The notes under the pieces are model-generated. The model was not told the origin of the DNA, did not search any database, and was given only the letters and a program-made list of their open reading frames with translations. From contig JAHBZT010000001.1 in the NCBI GenBank assembly GCA_019635315.1, positions 790,001-854,000 on the forward strand: a stretch of 64,000 nt of DNA. Direction: 5' to 3'. The stretch comes from Rubrivivax sp. (GTDB lineage Bacteria; Pseudomonadota; Gammaproteobacteria; Burkholderiales; Burkholderiaceae_C). Shown in pieces: positions 34,867 to 43,670 of this stretch (position 1 is the stretch's first letter; every line of letters begins with the position of its first letter). Both the position numbers and the translations under genes were made by a program.

Positions 34867-36114
34867 TCAGGCCGCGGCCTGCAGCGGCGCGCGCTCGGCC
34901 GCCTGCGGCGCGCCGAAGTGCTCCATCGCGGCGGCGACGCCGCTGCCGGCCAGCGGCACGCCGGCCAGCTTGAGGCCCATCTCGACGCCGGCCAGCATGG
35001 CCAGCAGCGTCAGCTCGTTGCTGTCGCCCAGGTGGCCCATGCGGAACATGCGGCCCTTGACGCGGCCCAGGCCGGTGCCCAGCGAGAGGTCGAAGCGCTC
35101 GTGGATCAGCCGGCGCAGCGCGTCGGCGTCAACGCCGGGCGGCGTCACGACGCCGGTCAGCACCGGTGAATAGACGGCCGGGTCGGCGCACTGGATGGGC
35201 AGCCCCCAGGCGCGCACCGCGCGGCGCACGCCGACGGCCCAGTGCTGGTGGCGCGCGAAGACGCTGTCGAGACCCTGGTCGAGCAGGATCTGCAGCGACT
35301 CGTGCAGCCCGTACAGCAGGTTGGTATTGGGCGTGTAGGGCCAGTAGCCGGCCTGGTTCATCTCGACGATCTCGTCCCAGGCCCAGAACGACTTCGGCAG
35401 CTTCGCGGTCTTCGCCACCGCCTGCGCCTTGGGCGACAGCGCATTGAAGCTGATGCCCGGCGGCAGCATCAGGCCCTTCTGCGAGCCGCTGACGGTGACG
35501 TCCACGCCCCATTCGTCGTGCCGGTACTCGGCGCTGGCCAGGCCCGAGATGCTGTCCACCATCAGCAGCGCCGGGTGACCGGCGTCGTCGATGGCGCGGC
35601 GCACCGCGGCGATGTCGCTGGTGACGCCGGTGGAGGTCTCGTTGTGCACCACGCACACGGCCTTGATGCGGTGCGCGCTGTCCGCGCGCAGCCGCTCGCC
35701 GATCATGTCGGCGCGCACACCGTGGCGCCAGGCCAGCGGCAGCCCGGTCTCGGGGCAGGTGCCGGGCAGGGCCAGGAACTCGGGCGCCAGGCCCAGCCGC
35801 TCGGCCATCTTCTTCCACAGCGTCGCGAAGTGGCCGGTCTCGAACATCAGCACCGCGTCGCCCGGGCTCATCGTATTGGCCAGCGCGGCCTCCCAGGCGC
35901 CGGTGCCGGAGGCCGGGTAGACGACCACCGGGTGGCGGGTGCGGAAGACCTGCTTCAGGCCGGCCAGCACCTGCAGGCCGAGTTCGCCGAACTCCGGGCC
36001 GCGGTGGTCGATGGTGGGCAGGCTCATCGCGCGCAGCACGCGGTCCGGCACCGGGCTCGGGCCCGGGATCTGCAGGAAATGGCGGCCGCTGGGGTGGTGG
36101 TCTAGGGTCGGCAT
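34867..36114 (-). CDS. alanine/serine-glyoxylate aminotransferase-family enzyme
   Basis: The protein has 415 residues, a class V PLP aminotransferase. HFLQIPGPSPVPDRVLRAMS is the usual start, VVYPASGTGAWEAAL binds phosphate, VDSISGLASAEYRHDEWGVD carries the PLP Asp, and SGSQKGLMLPPG has the Schiff-base Lys213. Relatives use glyoxylate, pyruvate or similar acceptors with serine, alanine or other amines. As first gene of the operon and divergent from the GntR regulator, it probably starts breakdown of the compound imported by the TRAP system. I start it at MPTLDHHPSG; eight upstream residues are possible. Confidence 0.92.
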   Translation of the reverse strand: MPTLDHHPSGRHFLQIPGPSPVPDRVLRAMSLPTIDHRGPEFGELGLQVLAGLKQVFRTRHPVVVYPASGTGAWEAALANTMSPGDAVLMFETGHFATLWKKMAERLGLAPEFLALPGTCPETGLPLAWRHGVRADMIGERLRADSAHRIKAVCVVHNETSTGVTSDIAAVRRAIDDAGHPALLMVDSISGLASAEYRHDEWGVDVTVSGSQKGLMLPPGISFNALSPKAQAVAKTAKLPKSFWAWDEIVEMNQAGYWPYTPNTNLLYGLHESLQILLDQGLDSVFARHQHWAVGVRRAVRAWGLPIQCADPAVYSPVLTGVVTPPGVDADALRRLIHERFDLSLGTGLGRVKGRMFRMGHLGDSNELTLLAMLAGVEMGLKLAGVPLAGSGVAAAMEHFGAPQAAERAPLQAAA

Positions 36115-36160
36115 GCGGCGTCGGCGGGTCTGGTCCAAGGTCGGGTCTGGCGCTGGAGTT

Positions 36161-36173
36161 TTGCATACAGAAT
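36161..36173. promoter_or_regulatory. GntR-type half-operator, site 1
   Basis: TTGCATACAGAAT lies 47 bases upstream of the aminotransferase start. The TGCATACA core recurs at 36227-36234, on the regulator side of the same divergent region. AT-rich TGTATGCA-type sequences are unusual in this GC-rich window and resemble sites bound by FCD-type GntR proteins. The assignment to the adjacent regulator is inference. Confidence 0.5.
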
Positions 36174-36226
36174 CGGTTTGTCAATCGATGGCGCCTGGGA
36201 TGCCCTCGGCTGGCGCGCTGCTAAAC

Positions 36227-36237
36227 TGCATACAAAT
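36227..36237. promoter_or_regulatory. GntR-type half-operator, site 2
   Basis: TGCATACAAAT lies 37 bases before the GntR start and repeats the core of site 1 in the same orientation at a distance of 65 bases. The pair could allow one regulator to control both the TRAP operon and its own gene. Confidence 0.5.
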
Positions 36238-36273
36238 CCGGGCAAACCCCGAGACTGCCGACCCGCCCTTCGC

Positions 36274-36960
36274 ATGGCCGAGATCTTGTCCGTCCCTCGC
36301 CAGGTTTTGCACCAGCAGGTGGCCGTGCGGCTGCGCCAGCGCATCGTGGAAGGCGCCATCGCGCCCGGCGCCAAGCTCAACGAACGCGAGCTGGCCGAGC
36401 AGCTGCAGGTCTCGCGAACGCCGCTGCGCGAGGCGATCAAGATGCTGGCCGCGGAAGGCCTGGTCGAGCTGCTGCCCAACCGCGGCGCGGTGGCGGCGCA
36501 GCTCTCGCCGCAGGACGTGGCCGACACCTTCGAGGTCATCGCCGGCCTGGAGGAGCAGTCCGGCGCGCTGGCCGCCGAGCGCATCGCCGACGCCGAGCTG
36601 GCCGAGATCCGCGCGCTGCACTACGAGATGCTGGCGGCCTACACGCGGCGCGACCTGTCGACCTACTACCGGCTCAACGCGCAGATCCACGACCGCATCA
36701 ATGCCGCGGCGCGCAACCCGGTGCTGACGCGCACCTACCGCCAGGTCAACGCGCGGCTGCAGGCGCTGCGCTTCCGCTCCAACTTCGACGAACGCAAGTG
36801 GCAGCGCGCGGTGGCCGAACACGACGCGATGGTCGAGCGCCTCGCCGCCCGCGACGCAGCCGGCATGCGCGCGCTGATGCGCCAGCACCTGGAACACAAG
36901 CGCGACGCGGTGCTCGAGCAGATGAATGCCGGCACGCTGGCGATGGCGGCGCGGGGATGA
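36274..36960 (+). CDS. GntR-family transcriptional regulator, FCD type
   Basis: The protein has 228 residues. The winged helix is LRQRIVEGAIAPGAKLNERE, then LAEQLQVSRTPLREAIKML and GLVELLPNRGAVVA-like sequence (about residues 16-75). The C-terminal helical FCD domain has the expected metal/ligand His and Asp (RLNAQIHDRINAAARN and AVAEHDAMVERLAARD). It is divergent from the aminotransferase-TRAP operon and most likely represses it in the absence of substrate. I chose the ATG at 36274; upstream codons would cross the proposed operator sites. Confidence 0.92.
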   Translation: MAEILSVPRQVLHQQVAVRLRQRIVEGAIAPGAKLNERELAEQLQVSRTPLREAIKMLAAEGLVELLPNRGAVAAQLSPQDVADTFEVIAGLEEQSGALAAERIADAELAEIRALHYEMLAAYTRRDLSTYYRLNAQIHDRINAAARNPVLTRTYRQVNARLQALRFRSNFDERKWQRAVAEHDAMVERLAARDAAGMRALMRQHLEHKRDAVLEQMNAGTLAMAARG

Positions 36961-37110
36961 AGCCTGGTCGTCGGTCTGCGGCCTCGGCGACCGGTCGTGG
37001 CAGGGAGTTGTGCTGCGACGCCGGCACATGCACACCGGCGCGGAGGGCGGGTTGCGGCGCGTTGCGATCGTTCGTTGGGCGGGTGCTCGCTCACGAACTG
37101 GAGCCACAGG

Positions 37111-37660
37111 TTCGGACTTCATGCGCCAGCGCGTCGCGCCAGGCGGTACCCGCTCCCGGCTCAGGGTTCCGCGGTCGCCGCCTTCGGCGGCGACTGCCCT
37201 GCGCTGCTCGCTTCGGGGTCGCGCCACCCAACTCACTTCGCTCGCTGCGCTCGCTCCGTTCGGACACCGGCGGCGAGTCAGTTGTCGAGGCGCGCACTGC
37301 GTGCGCGCCGACCCCGAAGCTGCGCTGCTCGGCGCTCCACACATCGCCGGCCGCGGGTACCGCCTGGCGCGAAGGCCACCGACAGTGGCATGCGACCTGG
37401 TGGAACGCCACCACTGTGTCGCGAAGCCGCGTGGGGGCAGCCCGCAGTGCCCATGGGAGGCGCCGAGAAGCGCAGGACGCTTGGCCGCGCGCGCAGCGCG
37501 CCTCCCCAACTGACTCGCCGCCGGTGTCCGAACGGAGCGAGCGCAGCGAGCGAAGTGAGTTGGCGGCGGGCCAAGCGTTCGAGCATCGCAGGGCAGTCGG
37601 CGCGCAGCGCCGACCGCCGGACTCTGGGCGATGCGGGCTGCCCCCATGCGGCTTCGCTGC
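37111..37660 (+). repeat. 550-bp structured intergenic repeat, copy B
   Basis: This is the same element as 23568-24117, in direct orientation and in exact register (constant offset 13543). It fills most of the 832-base gap between the GntR and FAD/Fe-S genes. Here the large inverted pair, 37229-37284 with 37507-37562, is perfect over all 56 bases with a 222-base spacer. The remainder of the gap (36961-37110 and 37661-37792) holds nothing I recognise apart from the leader of the next gene. No gene is credible inside it. Confidence 0.92.
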
Positions 37661-37792
37661 TCGAATGTCAGCACGAACGAACAGCGCCGCGCCATGAACG
37701 ACCGCAACCCGCCGAAAGCAGCCTGCCGCCATGCGCCGGCCTGAAGCCTCGCCAGCACCCCGGGACACCCGCATCGCCGTGGAGCCACAGCC

Positions 37793-40700
37793 ATGAACGC
37801 GCCCTTGCCGCAAGCCGCCACGCAGGGCCTGGACAGTGCGGCCACCGAGCGCCTGAAGCGACGCGTTGGGCCCGACGCCGCGGCATTGGCGCGGCGCCTC
37901 GCGCGCGAGACGCGCGGCGAGGTGCTGTTCGATACCGCGTCGCGCGGGCGTTATGCCACCGATGCGTCGATCTACCAGGTCATGCCGGTGGGCGTCTTCG
38001 TGCCGCGCTGCGAGCGCGACGTGAGCCTGGCGCTGGCCATCGCGCGCGACATGAAGGTGCCGGTGCTGGCGCGCGGCGCCGGCAGTTCGCAGTGCGGGCA
38101 GACCACCAATACGGCGCTGGTCATCGATTTCACCAAGCACCTGCGCCAGGTGCACGCGGTCGACCCGGCGGCGATGACCGCCGAGGTCGACCCCGGCCTG
38201 GTGCTGGACCACCTGAATGCCGAGCTGAAGCGCCACGGCCTGTGGTTTCCGGTCGACGTGTCGACCAGCGCGCAGGCCACGCTGGGCGGCATGGCGGGCA
38301 ACAACAGCTGCGGCTCGCGCAGCATCGCCTACGGCAACATGGTGCACAACGTGCTGGGCATCAGCGCCTGGCTGGCCGACGGGCAGCAGCTCGACTTCGG
38401 CCCGTTGCGCAGCCTGGGCGCGCGTGAGGCGCTGATCGCCGGCTTCGTGCGCGGCCTGGCGGACCGCCACCGCGAGCAGATCGAGCAGCACTGGCCCAAG
38501 GTCATGCGCCGCGTGGCCGGCTACAACCTGGACATCTTCCACCCGCAGAGCGAACGGCCCTATACCGACGACGGCAGCGTCAACCTGGCGCACCTGCTGG
38601 TGGGCAGCGAAGGCACGCTGGCCGTCACCAGGCGGCTCAAGCTCAAGCTCGCGCCGCTGCCGCGCCACAAGGTGCTGGGGGTCGTCAATTTTCCGAGCTT
38701 CCACCGCGCGATGGACTCCGCGCAGCACCTGGTGACGCTGGGGCCGACCGCGGTGGAGCTGGTCGACCGCACGATGATCGAGCTGGCGCGCGCCAACCCG
38801 GCATTCAGGCCGGTGATCGAGACCGCGCTGGTGCCCGGCACGGCCACGCCGGAGGCCATCCTGCTGGTGGAGTTTGCCGGCGACGACCGCGCCGCGCTGC
38901 TGCACCGCCTGCAGCAGCTGGTCGAACTGGTGCACGACCTGGCGCTCGGCGGCCAGGTCGTCGAGATGCCCGACGAGGGCCTGCAGAAGGCGCTGTGGGA
39001 GGTGCGCAAGGCGGGGCTCAACATCATGATGAGCCTGAAGGGCGACGGCAAGCCGGTCAGCTTCATCGAGGACTGCGCGGTGCCGCTGCCGCACCTGGCC
39101 GCCTACACCGACGCGCTGACCGAGGTCTTCGCGCGCCACGGCACGCGCGGCACCTGGTATGCGCACGCGAGCGTCGGCACGCTGCACGTGCGGCCCATCC
39201 TGGACATGCGCCGGGACGGGGCCGCGAAGATGCGCGCCATCGCCGAGGAGGCCGCCGCGCTGGTGCGCCGCTACAAGGGCGCCTTCAGCGGCGAACATGG
39301 CGACGGCCTGTGCCGTGGCGAATGGATCCGCTGGCAGTTCGGCCCCGCGCTGACCGAGGCGCTGCGCGAGATCAAGCATCACCTGGACCCGGCCCACCTG
39401 CTGAGCCCCGGGCGCATCGTCGACCCGCCGCGCATGGACGACACGTCGCTGATGCGCTTTCCGCCCGGCTACCGCACGATCCCGCTGACCCCGGTATTGG
39501 ACTGGTCGGCCTGGGACGTGCAGAACGACCCGGTGACCGAGCAGACCACGTCGCCCGGCAGCGGCGGCGACAGCACCGGCGGCCTGGCGAAGGCCGTCGA
39601 GATGTGCAACAACAACGGCCACTGCCGCAAGTTCGACGCCGGCACGATGTGCCCGAGCTTCCGCGTCACGCGCGACGAGCAGCACCTGACGCGCGGGCGC
39701 GCGAATACGCTGCGGCTGGCGCTGTCGGGCCAGCTCGAGGGCGAGGGCTTCACCGGCGACGCGGTTGCGCAGGCGCTGGAGCTGTGCGTCGGCTGCAAGG
39801 GCTGCAAGCGCGACTGCCCGACCGGCGTCGACATGGCGCGCATCAAGATCGAGTTCGCCGCGCAGCGTGCGGCCGCGCGCGGCGTGGCGCTGAAGGACCG
39901 GCTGATCGCGCGCCTGCCCGAGATCGCACGCTGGGCTTCGCGCTGGCCGGGGCTGTTCAACCTGCGCGACCGCGTGCCGGGCCTCGCGCTGCTGTCCGAG
40001 CGCTGGCTGGGCCTGGCCGCCCAGCGCAGCCTGCCGCGCTGGCGGCGCGACACCTTCGAGCGCGCCGCGCCGGCGCTGGCGCTGGCCACGCGCGAGCAGG
40101 TGCTGACCGCGGCGCGCCAGCAGATGGGCGTGGTGCTCTTCGTCGACACCTTCAACGGGCACTTCGAGACCGAGAATGCCGTCGCCGCGGTGCAGGTGCT
40201 GCAGGCCGCCGGCTATGCGGTGCATGCCGCGACGGCGCCCGGCGGACGCGCGCTGTGCTGCGGCCGCACCGCGCTGGCCGCCGGGCTGATGGACGACGCG
40301 CGCGCGCGCGCCACGCAGCTGCTGGACGCGCTGGAGCCCTTCATCGACGCCGGGCTGCCCATCGTCGGGCTGGAGCCCTCGTGCCTGCTGACGCTGCGCG
40401 ACGAATACCTGGTGATGAAGCTGGGCGAGCGGGCGCCGCGCCTGGCCGCGCTGGCGCTGCTCTTCGAGGAATTCCTCGCGCGCGAGGCGCGCGCCGGCCG
40501 CTTCGCGCCGTCGCTGCGCGTCGCGACGCAGCCGCTTCGCGTGCACGGCCACTGCCACCAGAAGGCGCTCGGTGCGCTGCCGCCGGTGCTGGAGGTCCTG
40601 AAGCTGATCCCCGGCGCGGACGTGTCGGTGATCGAGAGCTCCTGCTGCGGCATGGCCGGCGCCTTCGGCTTCGAGGCCGCGCACCACGCGGTGTCGATGC

Positions 40701-40867
40701 AGATGGCCGAGCTGAGCCTGCTGCCCGCGGTGCGCGCGGCACCGGAGGCGATCATCGTGGCCGACGGCACGAGCTGCCGCCACCAGATCGCCGACGGCGC
40801 CGCGCGCGAGGCGCTGCATGTCGCGCGCGTGCTGGCCGATCACCTGCAGCCGCACGCGGCGCACTGA
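37793..40867 (+). CDS. FAD-linked oxidase with Fe-S domain (YdiJ/D-2-hydroxyacid dehydrogenase type)
   Basis: The protein has 1024 residues. The N-terminal FAD_binding_4 domain has PVLARGAGSSQCGQTTNTAL and GGMAGNNSCGSRSIAYGN. The FAD-oxidase C domain spans about residues 250-550 (GAFSGEHGDGLCRGEW). An Fe-S module has Cys605 in MCNNNGHCRKFD and CVGCKGCKRDCP from Cys665. CCG-type domains follow (CCGRTALAAG, HGHCHQKALG, SSCCGMAGAFGFE). Relatives oxidise D-2-hydroxyglutarate or D-lactate and pass electrons to the respiratory chain. The exact substrate is not determined. Confidence 0.93.
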   Translation: MNAPLPQAATQGLDSAATERLKRRVGPDAAALARRLARETRGEVLFDTASRGRYATDASIYQVMPVGVFVPRCERDVSLALAIARDMKVPVLARGAGSSQCGQTTNTALVIDFTKHLRQVHAVDPAAMTAEVDPGLVLDHLNAELKRHGLWFPVDVSTSAQATLGGMAGNNSCGSRSIAYGNMVHNVLGISAWLADGQQLDFGPLRSLGAREALIAGFVRGLADRHREQIEQHWPKVMRRVAGYNLDIFHPQSERPYTDDGSVNLAHLLVGSEGTLAVTRRLKLKLAPLPRHKVLGVVNFPSFHRAMDSAQHLVTLGPTAVELVDRTMIELARANPAFRPVIETALVPGTATPEAILLVEFAGDDRAALLHRLQQLVELVHDLALGGQVVEMPDEGLQKALWEVRKAGLNIMMSLKGDGKPVSFIEDCAVPLPHLAAYTDALTEVFARHGTRGTWYAHASVGTLHVRPILDMRRDGAAKMRAIAEEAAALVRRYKGAFSGEHGDGLCRGEWIRWQFGPALTEALREIKHHLDPAHLLSPGRIVDPPRMDDTSLMRFPPGYRTIPLTPVLDWSAWDVQNDPVTEQTTSPGSGGDSTGGLAKAVEMCNNNGHCRKFDAGTMCPSFRVTRDEQHLTRGRANTLRLALSGQLEGEGFTGDAVAQALELCVGCKGCKRDCPTGVDMARIKIEFAAQRAAARGVALKDRLIARLPEIARWASRWPGLFNLRDRVPGLALLSERWLGLAAQRSLPRWRRDTFERAAPALALATREQVLTAARQQMGVVLFVDTFNGHFETENAVAAVQVLQAAGYAVHAATAPGGRALCCGRTALAAGLMDDARARATQLLDALEPFIDAGLPIVGLEPSCLLTLRDEYLVMKLGERAPRLAALALLFEEFLAREARAGRFAPSLRVATQPLRVHGHCHQKALGALPPVLEVLKLIPGADVSVIESSCCGMAGAFGFEAAHHAVSMQMAELSLLPAVRAAPEAIIVADGTSCRHQIADGAAREALHVARVLADHLQPHAAH

Positions 40868-41037
40868 GCGTCGGCGCCGCCGGCGCCCGTGCCGGCGCCC
40901 GAACCCCCGGTTCCCGCATCGCGGAAGCGAATCCGAGGGTTTGACCCGAGTTTGTCAGCCCCGCATCAGCGCCGCGTCAGCACGCGTTGGCGCCACGTCA
41001 GAGGGAGGTCAGAGCGCGCGCCGATAGTCCACGGCGA

Positions 41038-41057
41038 GGCGTGAAGGTGTTCACGCC
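41038..41057. promoter_or_regulatory. perfect inverted repeat upstream of the symporter operon
   Basis: GGCGTGAA and TTCACGCC are perfect 8-base arms separated by GGTG, ending 44 bases before the first gene of the symporter-kinase operon. It could be an operator or a 5' leader hairpin. The 234-base gap also contains several CGTCAG-type direct repeats (40970-41011), but no clear -35/-10 pair. Confidence 0.45.
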
Positions 41058-41101
41058 GCGGATTCATCTGCCATCGCCACCGACCACGAGGAGGCGCACC
41101 C

Positions 41102-41356
41102 GTGAAACACGATTCCCAGGGCTACTGGAAGGCCACGCTGGGGCTGCTGACGAAGATCCTGGTGATCTGGTTCGCGGTCTCCTTCGGCGCCGGCATCCTG
41201 TTCGTCGACTTCTTCAACCAGTTCCACCTCGGCGGCTACCCGCTGGGTTTCTGGTTCGCGCACCAGGGCTCGATCTACGTCTTCATCGCGCTGATCTTCT
41301 GGTACGCGAAGAAGATGAACGAGATCGACCGCCGTTTCGACGTCCAGGAAGAGTGA
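41102..41356 (+). CDS. DUF4212 small subunit of sodium:solute symporter
   Basis: The protein has 84 residues and two membrane helices. YWKATLGLLTKILVIWFAVSFGAGI and the conserved FNQFHLGGYPLGFWFAHQGSIYVFI identify DUF4212 (TIGR03647 type), which always accompanies a VC_2705-type SSF symporter. It ends in MNEIDRRFDVQEE. GAGGAGG-like sequence (41090-41094) precedes the start. It is ten bases from the symporter gene. Confidence 0.95.
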   Translation: MKHDSQGYWKATLGLLTKILVIWFAVSFGAGILFVDFFNQFHLGGYPLGFWFAHQGSIYVFIALIFWYAKKMNEIDRRFDVQEE

Positions 41357-41366
41357 GGGCGGGACC

Positions 41367-43172
41367 ATGGAACTGCAAACCACGATCTACCTCGTCGTCG
41401 GCCTGAGCTTCGCGCTCTATATCGGCATCGCGATCTGGGCGCGGGCCGGCTCGACGAGCGAGTTCTACGCCGCCGGCGGCAACGTGCACCCGGTCACCAA
41501 CGGCATGGCCACCGCGGCCGACTGGATGAGCGCCGCGTCGTTCATCAGCATGGCCGGCCTGATCGCCAACATGGGCTACGGCGGCGGCCTGTTCCTGATG
41601 GGCTGGACCGGCGGCTACGTGCTGCTGGCCATGCTGCTGGCGCCCTACCTGCGCAAGTTCGGCAAGTTCACGGTGCCGCAGTTCATCGGCGACCGCTTCT
41701 ACTCCAAGAGCGCGTCGACGGTGGCCGTGATCTGCCTGCTCACCGCGTCGATCACCTACATCATCGGCCAGATGACGGGCGTGGGCGTCGCCTTCAGCCG
41801 CTTCCTGGGCGTGAGCAGCGACGTCGGCATCTACGTCGGCATGGGCATCGTCTTCGCGTATGCGGTGTTCGGCGGCATGAAGGGCATCACCTACACGCAG
41901 GTGGCGCAGTACGTGGTGCTGATCCTGGCCTACACGGTGCCGGCGATCTTCATCAGCCTGCAGCTCACCGGCATCCCGCTGCCGCAGCTGGGGCTGGGCG
42001 GCGACTATGCCGGCACCGATGTCTCGCTGCTGGCCAAGCTGGACCAGGTGGTCACCGACCTGGGCTTCGGCCAGTACACGACGACCACCGCCGGCAGCAC
42101 GCTCAACATGTTCGTCTACACGCTGAGCCTGATGATCGGCACCGCGGGCCTGCCTCACGTGATCATGCGCTTCTTCACCGTGCCCAAGGTCAAGGACGCA
42201 CGCTCGTCGGCCGGCTGGGCGCTGGTCTTCATCGCCATCCTGTACACCACCGCGCCCGCGGTGGCCGCGATGGCCAAGCTCAACCTGCACGGCACCGTCA
42301 ACTCCGCGGTGGCCGCGGGCGGCGACCTCTACGCGCCGGAGGCCAGCCTCAAGGCCGACGAGCGGCCGGACTGGATGAAGCGCTGGGAGAAGACCGGCCT
42401 GCTGAAGTTCGAGGACAAGAACGGCGACGGCCGCATCCAGTACTACAACGACGCGACGAAGAACGCCGAGGTCAAGGCCAAGGCCGAGGCCGCGGGCTGG
42501 AAGGGCAACGAGCTGAGCGTCAACGCCGACATCATCGTGCTGGCCAACCCGGAGATCGCGCTGCTGCCCAACTGGGTCATCGCGCTGGTCGCCGCCGGTG
42601 GCCTGGCCGCCGCGCTGTCCACCGCGGCGGGGCTGCTGATGGCCATCTCGTCGGCTGTCTCGCACGACCTGGTCAAGGGCGTCTTCGCGCCGAACATCAG
42701 CGAGAAGAACGAGCTGCTGGCCGGCAAGCTGTCGATGGCGGTGGCCATCGTGATCGCCGGCTGGCTGGGCCTGAACCCGCCCGGCTTCGCGGCCGGCACC
42801 GTGGCGCTGGCCTTCGGCATCGCGGCGAGTTCGCTGTTCCCGGCCATCATGATGGGCATCTTCAGCAAGAAGATGAACAAGGAAGGCGCCATCGCCGGCA
42901 TGCTGGCAGGCCTGTTCGTGACGCTGTTCTACGTCTTCGCGCACAAGGGCATCTTCTTCGTCAAGGGCACCGAGTTCGTGGGCCTGATCGGCGGTCCGAA
43001 CAGCTTCTTCGGCATCACGCCGGAGGCCTTCGGCGCGGTCGGCGCGCTGGTCAACTTCGTCGTCGCCTACGCGGTGGACAAGGTGACCAAGGAGCCGCCG
43101 GAGCACATCCAGGCGATGGTCGAGGCGGTGCGCGTGCCGCGCGGCGCCAAGGCCGTCAGCGGCGCGCACTGA
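41367..43172 (+). CDS. sodium:solute symporter, VC_2705 family
   Basis: The protein has 601 residues with about 13 membrane helices of the SSF fold. EFYAAGGNVHPVTNGMATAADWMSAASF is the family signature near the N-terminus, and LSTAAGLLMAISSAVSHDLVKG lies late in the protein. Members transport acetate or other small monocarboxylates, though specificity is not settled. A soluble loop around residues 330-385 contains DKNGDGRIQYYND (residues 350-362), an EF-hand-like calcium-binding loop with Asn at the twelfth position. It pairs with the DUF4212 subunit upstream. Confidence 0.95.
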   Translation: MELQTTIYLVVGLSFALYIGIAIWARAGSTSEFYAAGGNVHPVTNGMATAADWMSAASFISMAGLIANMGYGGGLFLMGWTGGYVLLAMLLAPYLRKFGKFTVPQFIGDRFYSKSASTVAVICLLTASITYIIGQMTGVGVAFSRFLGVSSDVGIYVGMGIVFAYAVFGGMKGITYTQVAQYVVLILAYTVPAIFISLQLTGIPLPQLGLGGDYAGTDVSLLAKLDQVVTDLGFGQYTTTTAGSTLNMFVYTLSLMIGTAGLPHVIMRFFTVPKVKDARSSAGWALVFIAILYTTAPAVAAMAKLNLHGTVNSAVAAGGDLYAPEASLKADERPDWMKRWEKTGLLKFEDKNGDGRIQYYNDATKNAEVKAKAEAAGWKGNELSVNADIIVLANPEIALLPNWVIALVAAGGLAAALSTAAGLLMAISSAVSHDLVKGVFAPNISEKNELLAGKLSMAVAIVIAGWLGLNPPGFAAGTVALAFGIAASSLFPAIMMGIFSKKMNKEGAIAGMLAGLFVTLFYVFAHKGIFFVKGTEFVGLIGGPNSFFGITPEAFGAVGALVNFVVAYAVDKVTKEPPEHIQAMVEAVRVPRGAKAVSGAH

Positions 43173-43213
43173 GCCGCTGCACCGCCCGCCGCGCGAGCGG
43201 CGGCGAGAATCGG

Positions 43214-43238
43214 GGCCCTGCCGGTGCACGGCAGGGCC
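43214..43238 (+). terminator. strong GC hairpin after the symporter gene
   Basis: GGCCCTGCCG pairs perfectly with CGGCAGGGCC around a five-base loop, 42 bases after the symporter stop. CTTGT follows a few bases later. It may end or attenuate transcription between the transporter genes and the signalling genes. Confidence 0.55.
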
Positions 43239-43312
43239 TCGCCCCTTGTGCGGGCCCCATGCGACGAGCGCGCACCCGACGCGCCGCACCCACAGAGTCA
43301 AGGAGACCGGCG

Positions 43313-43666
43313 ATGGTGTTCAACCCCAGCATCGCGCTGAACTGGATCCTGTACCTGGCGCTGCTGCCGATGGCCTTCTTCTGGCTGCGGCGCGCCTGGC
43401 GCATCGCCGTGCGGCGCGACTACTCCGAGGTCGCGCTCAAGCGCGGCGAGCCGCCGGCGAACCCGGCGCGCTGGGCGCGTTGGCAGCTGCTGATCGACGG
43501 CACCGCCGGCCTCGTCGCCGCCACCGTCTTCGTGCTGGTGCCGCTGCTGGGCCTGCCCTTCGAGACCTGGACCGCGCTGGCCGGCAGCACCGTGATCTGC
43601 AAGATCTTCCTGGACTTCGCGCTCAGCCGACAGGCGCACGGGCTGGCGGCGAAGCCGCGCGCCTGA
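43313..43666 (+). CDS. hypothetical membrane protein
   Basis: The protein has 117 residues and two to three hydrophobic segments (LNWILYLALLPMAFFWLRRA and TAGLVAATVFVLVPLLGL). AAGGAG at 43300-43305 fixes the start at MVFNPSIAL rather than at an upstream frame extension. I do not recognise a family. Its position between the symporter and the SSF-kinase, four bases ahead of another small membrane protein, suggests a role with them. Confidence 0.7.
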   Translation: MVFNPSIALNWILYLALLPMAFFWLRRAWRIAVRRDYSEVALKRGEPPANPARWARWQLLIDGTAGLVAATVFVLVPLLGLPFETWTALAGSTVICKIFLDFALSRQAHGLAAKPRA

Positions 43667-43670
43667 AGGG

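Noticed and set aside
37091-40864. 1257-codon open frame on the minus strand
   Set aside because: It lies opposite the FAD/Fe-S dehydrogenase and runs through copy B of the repeat. It is rich in His, Gln, Arg and Ala with no domain, as expected of an antisense shadow of GC-rich coding sequence.
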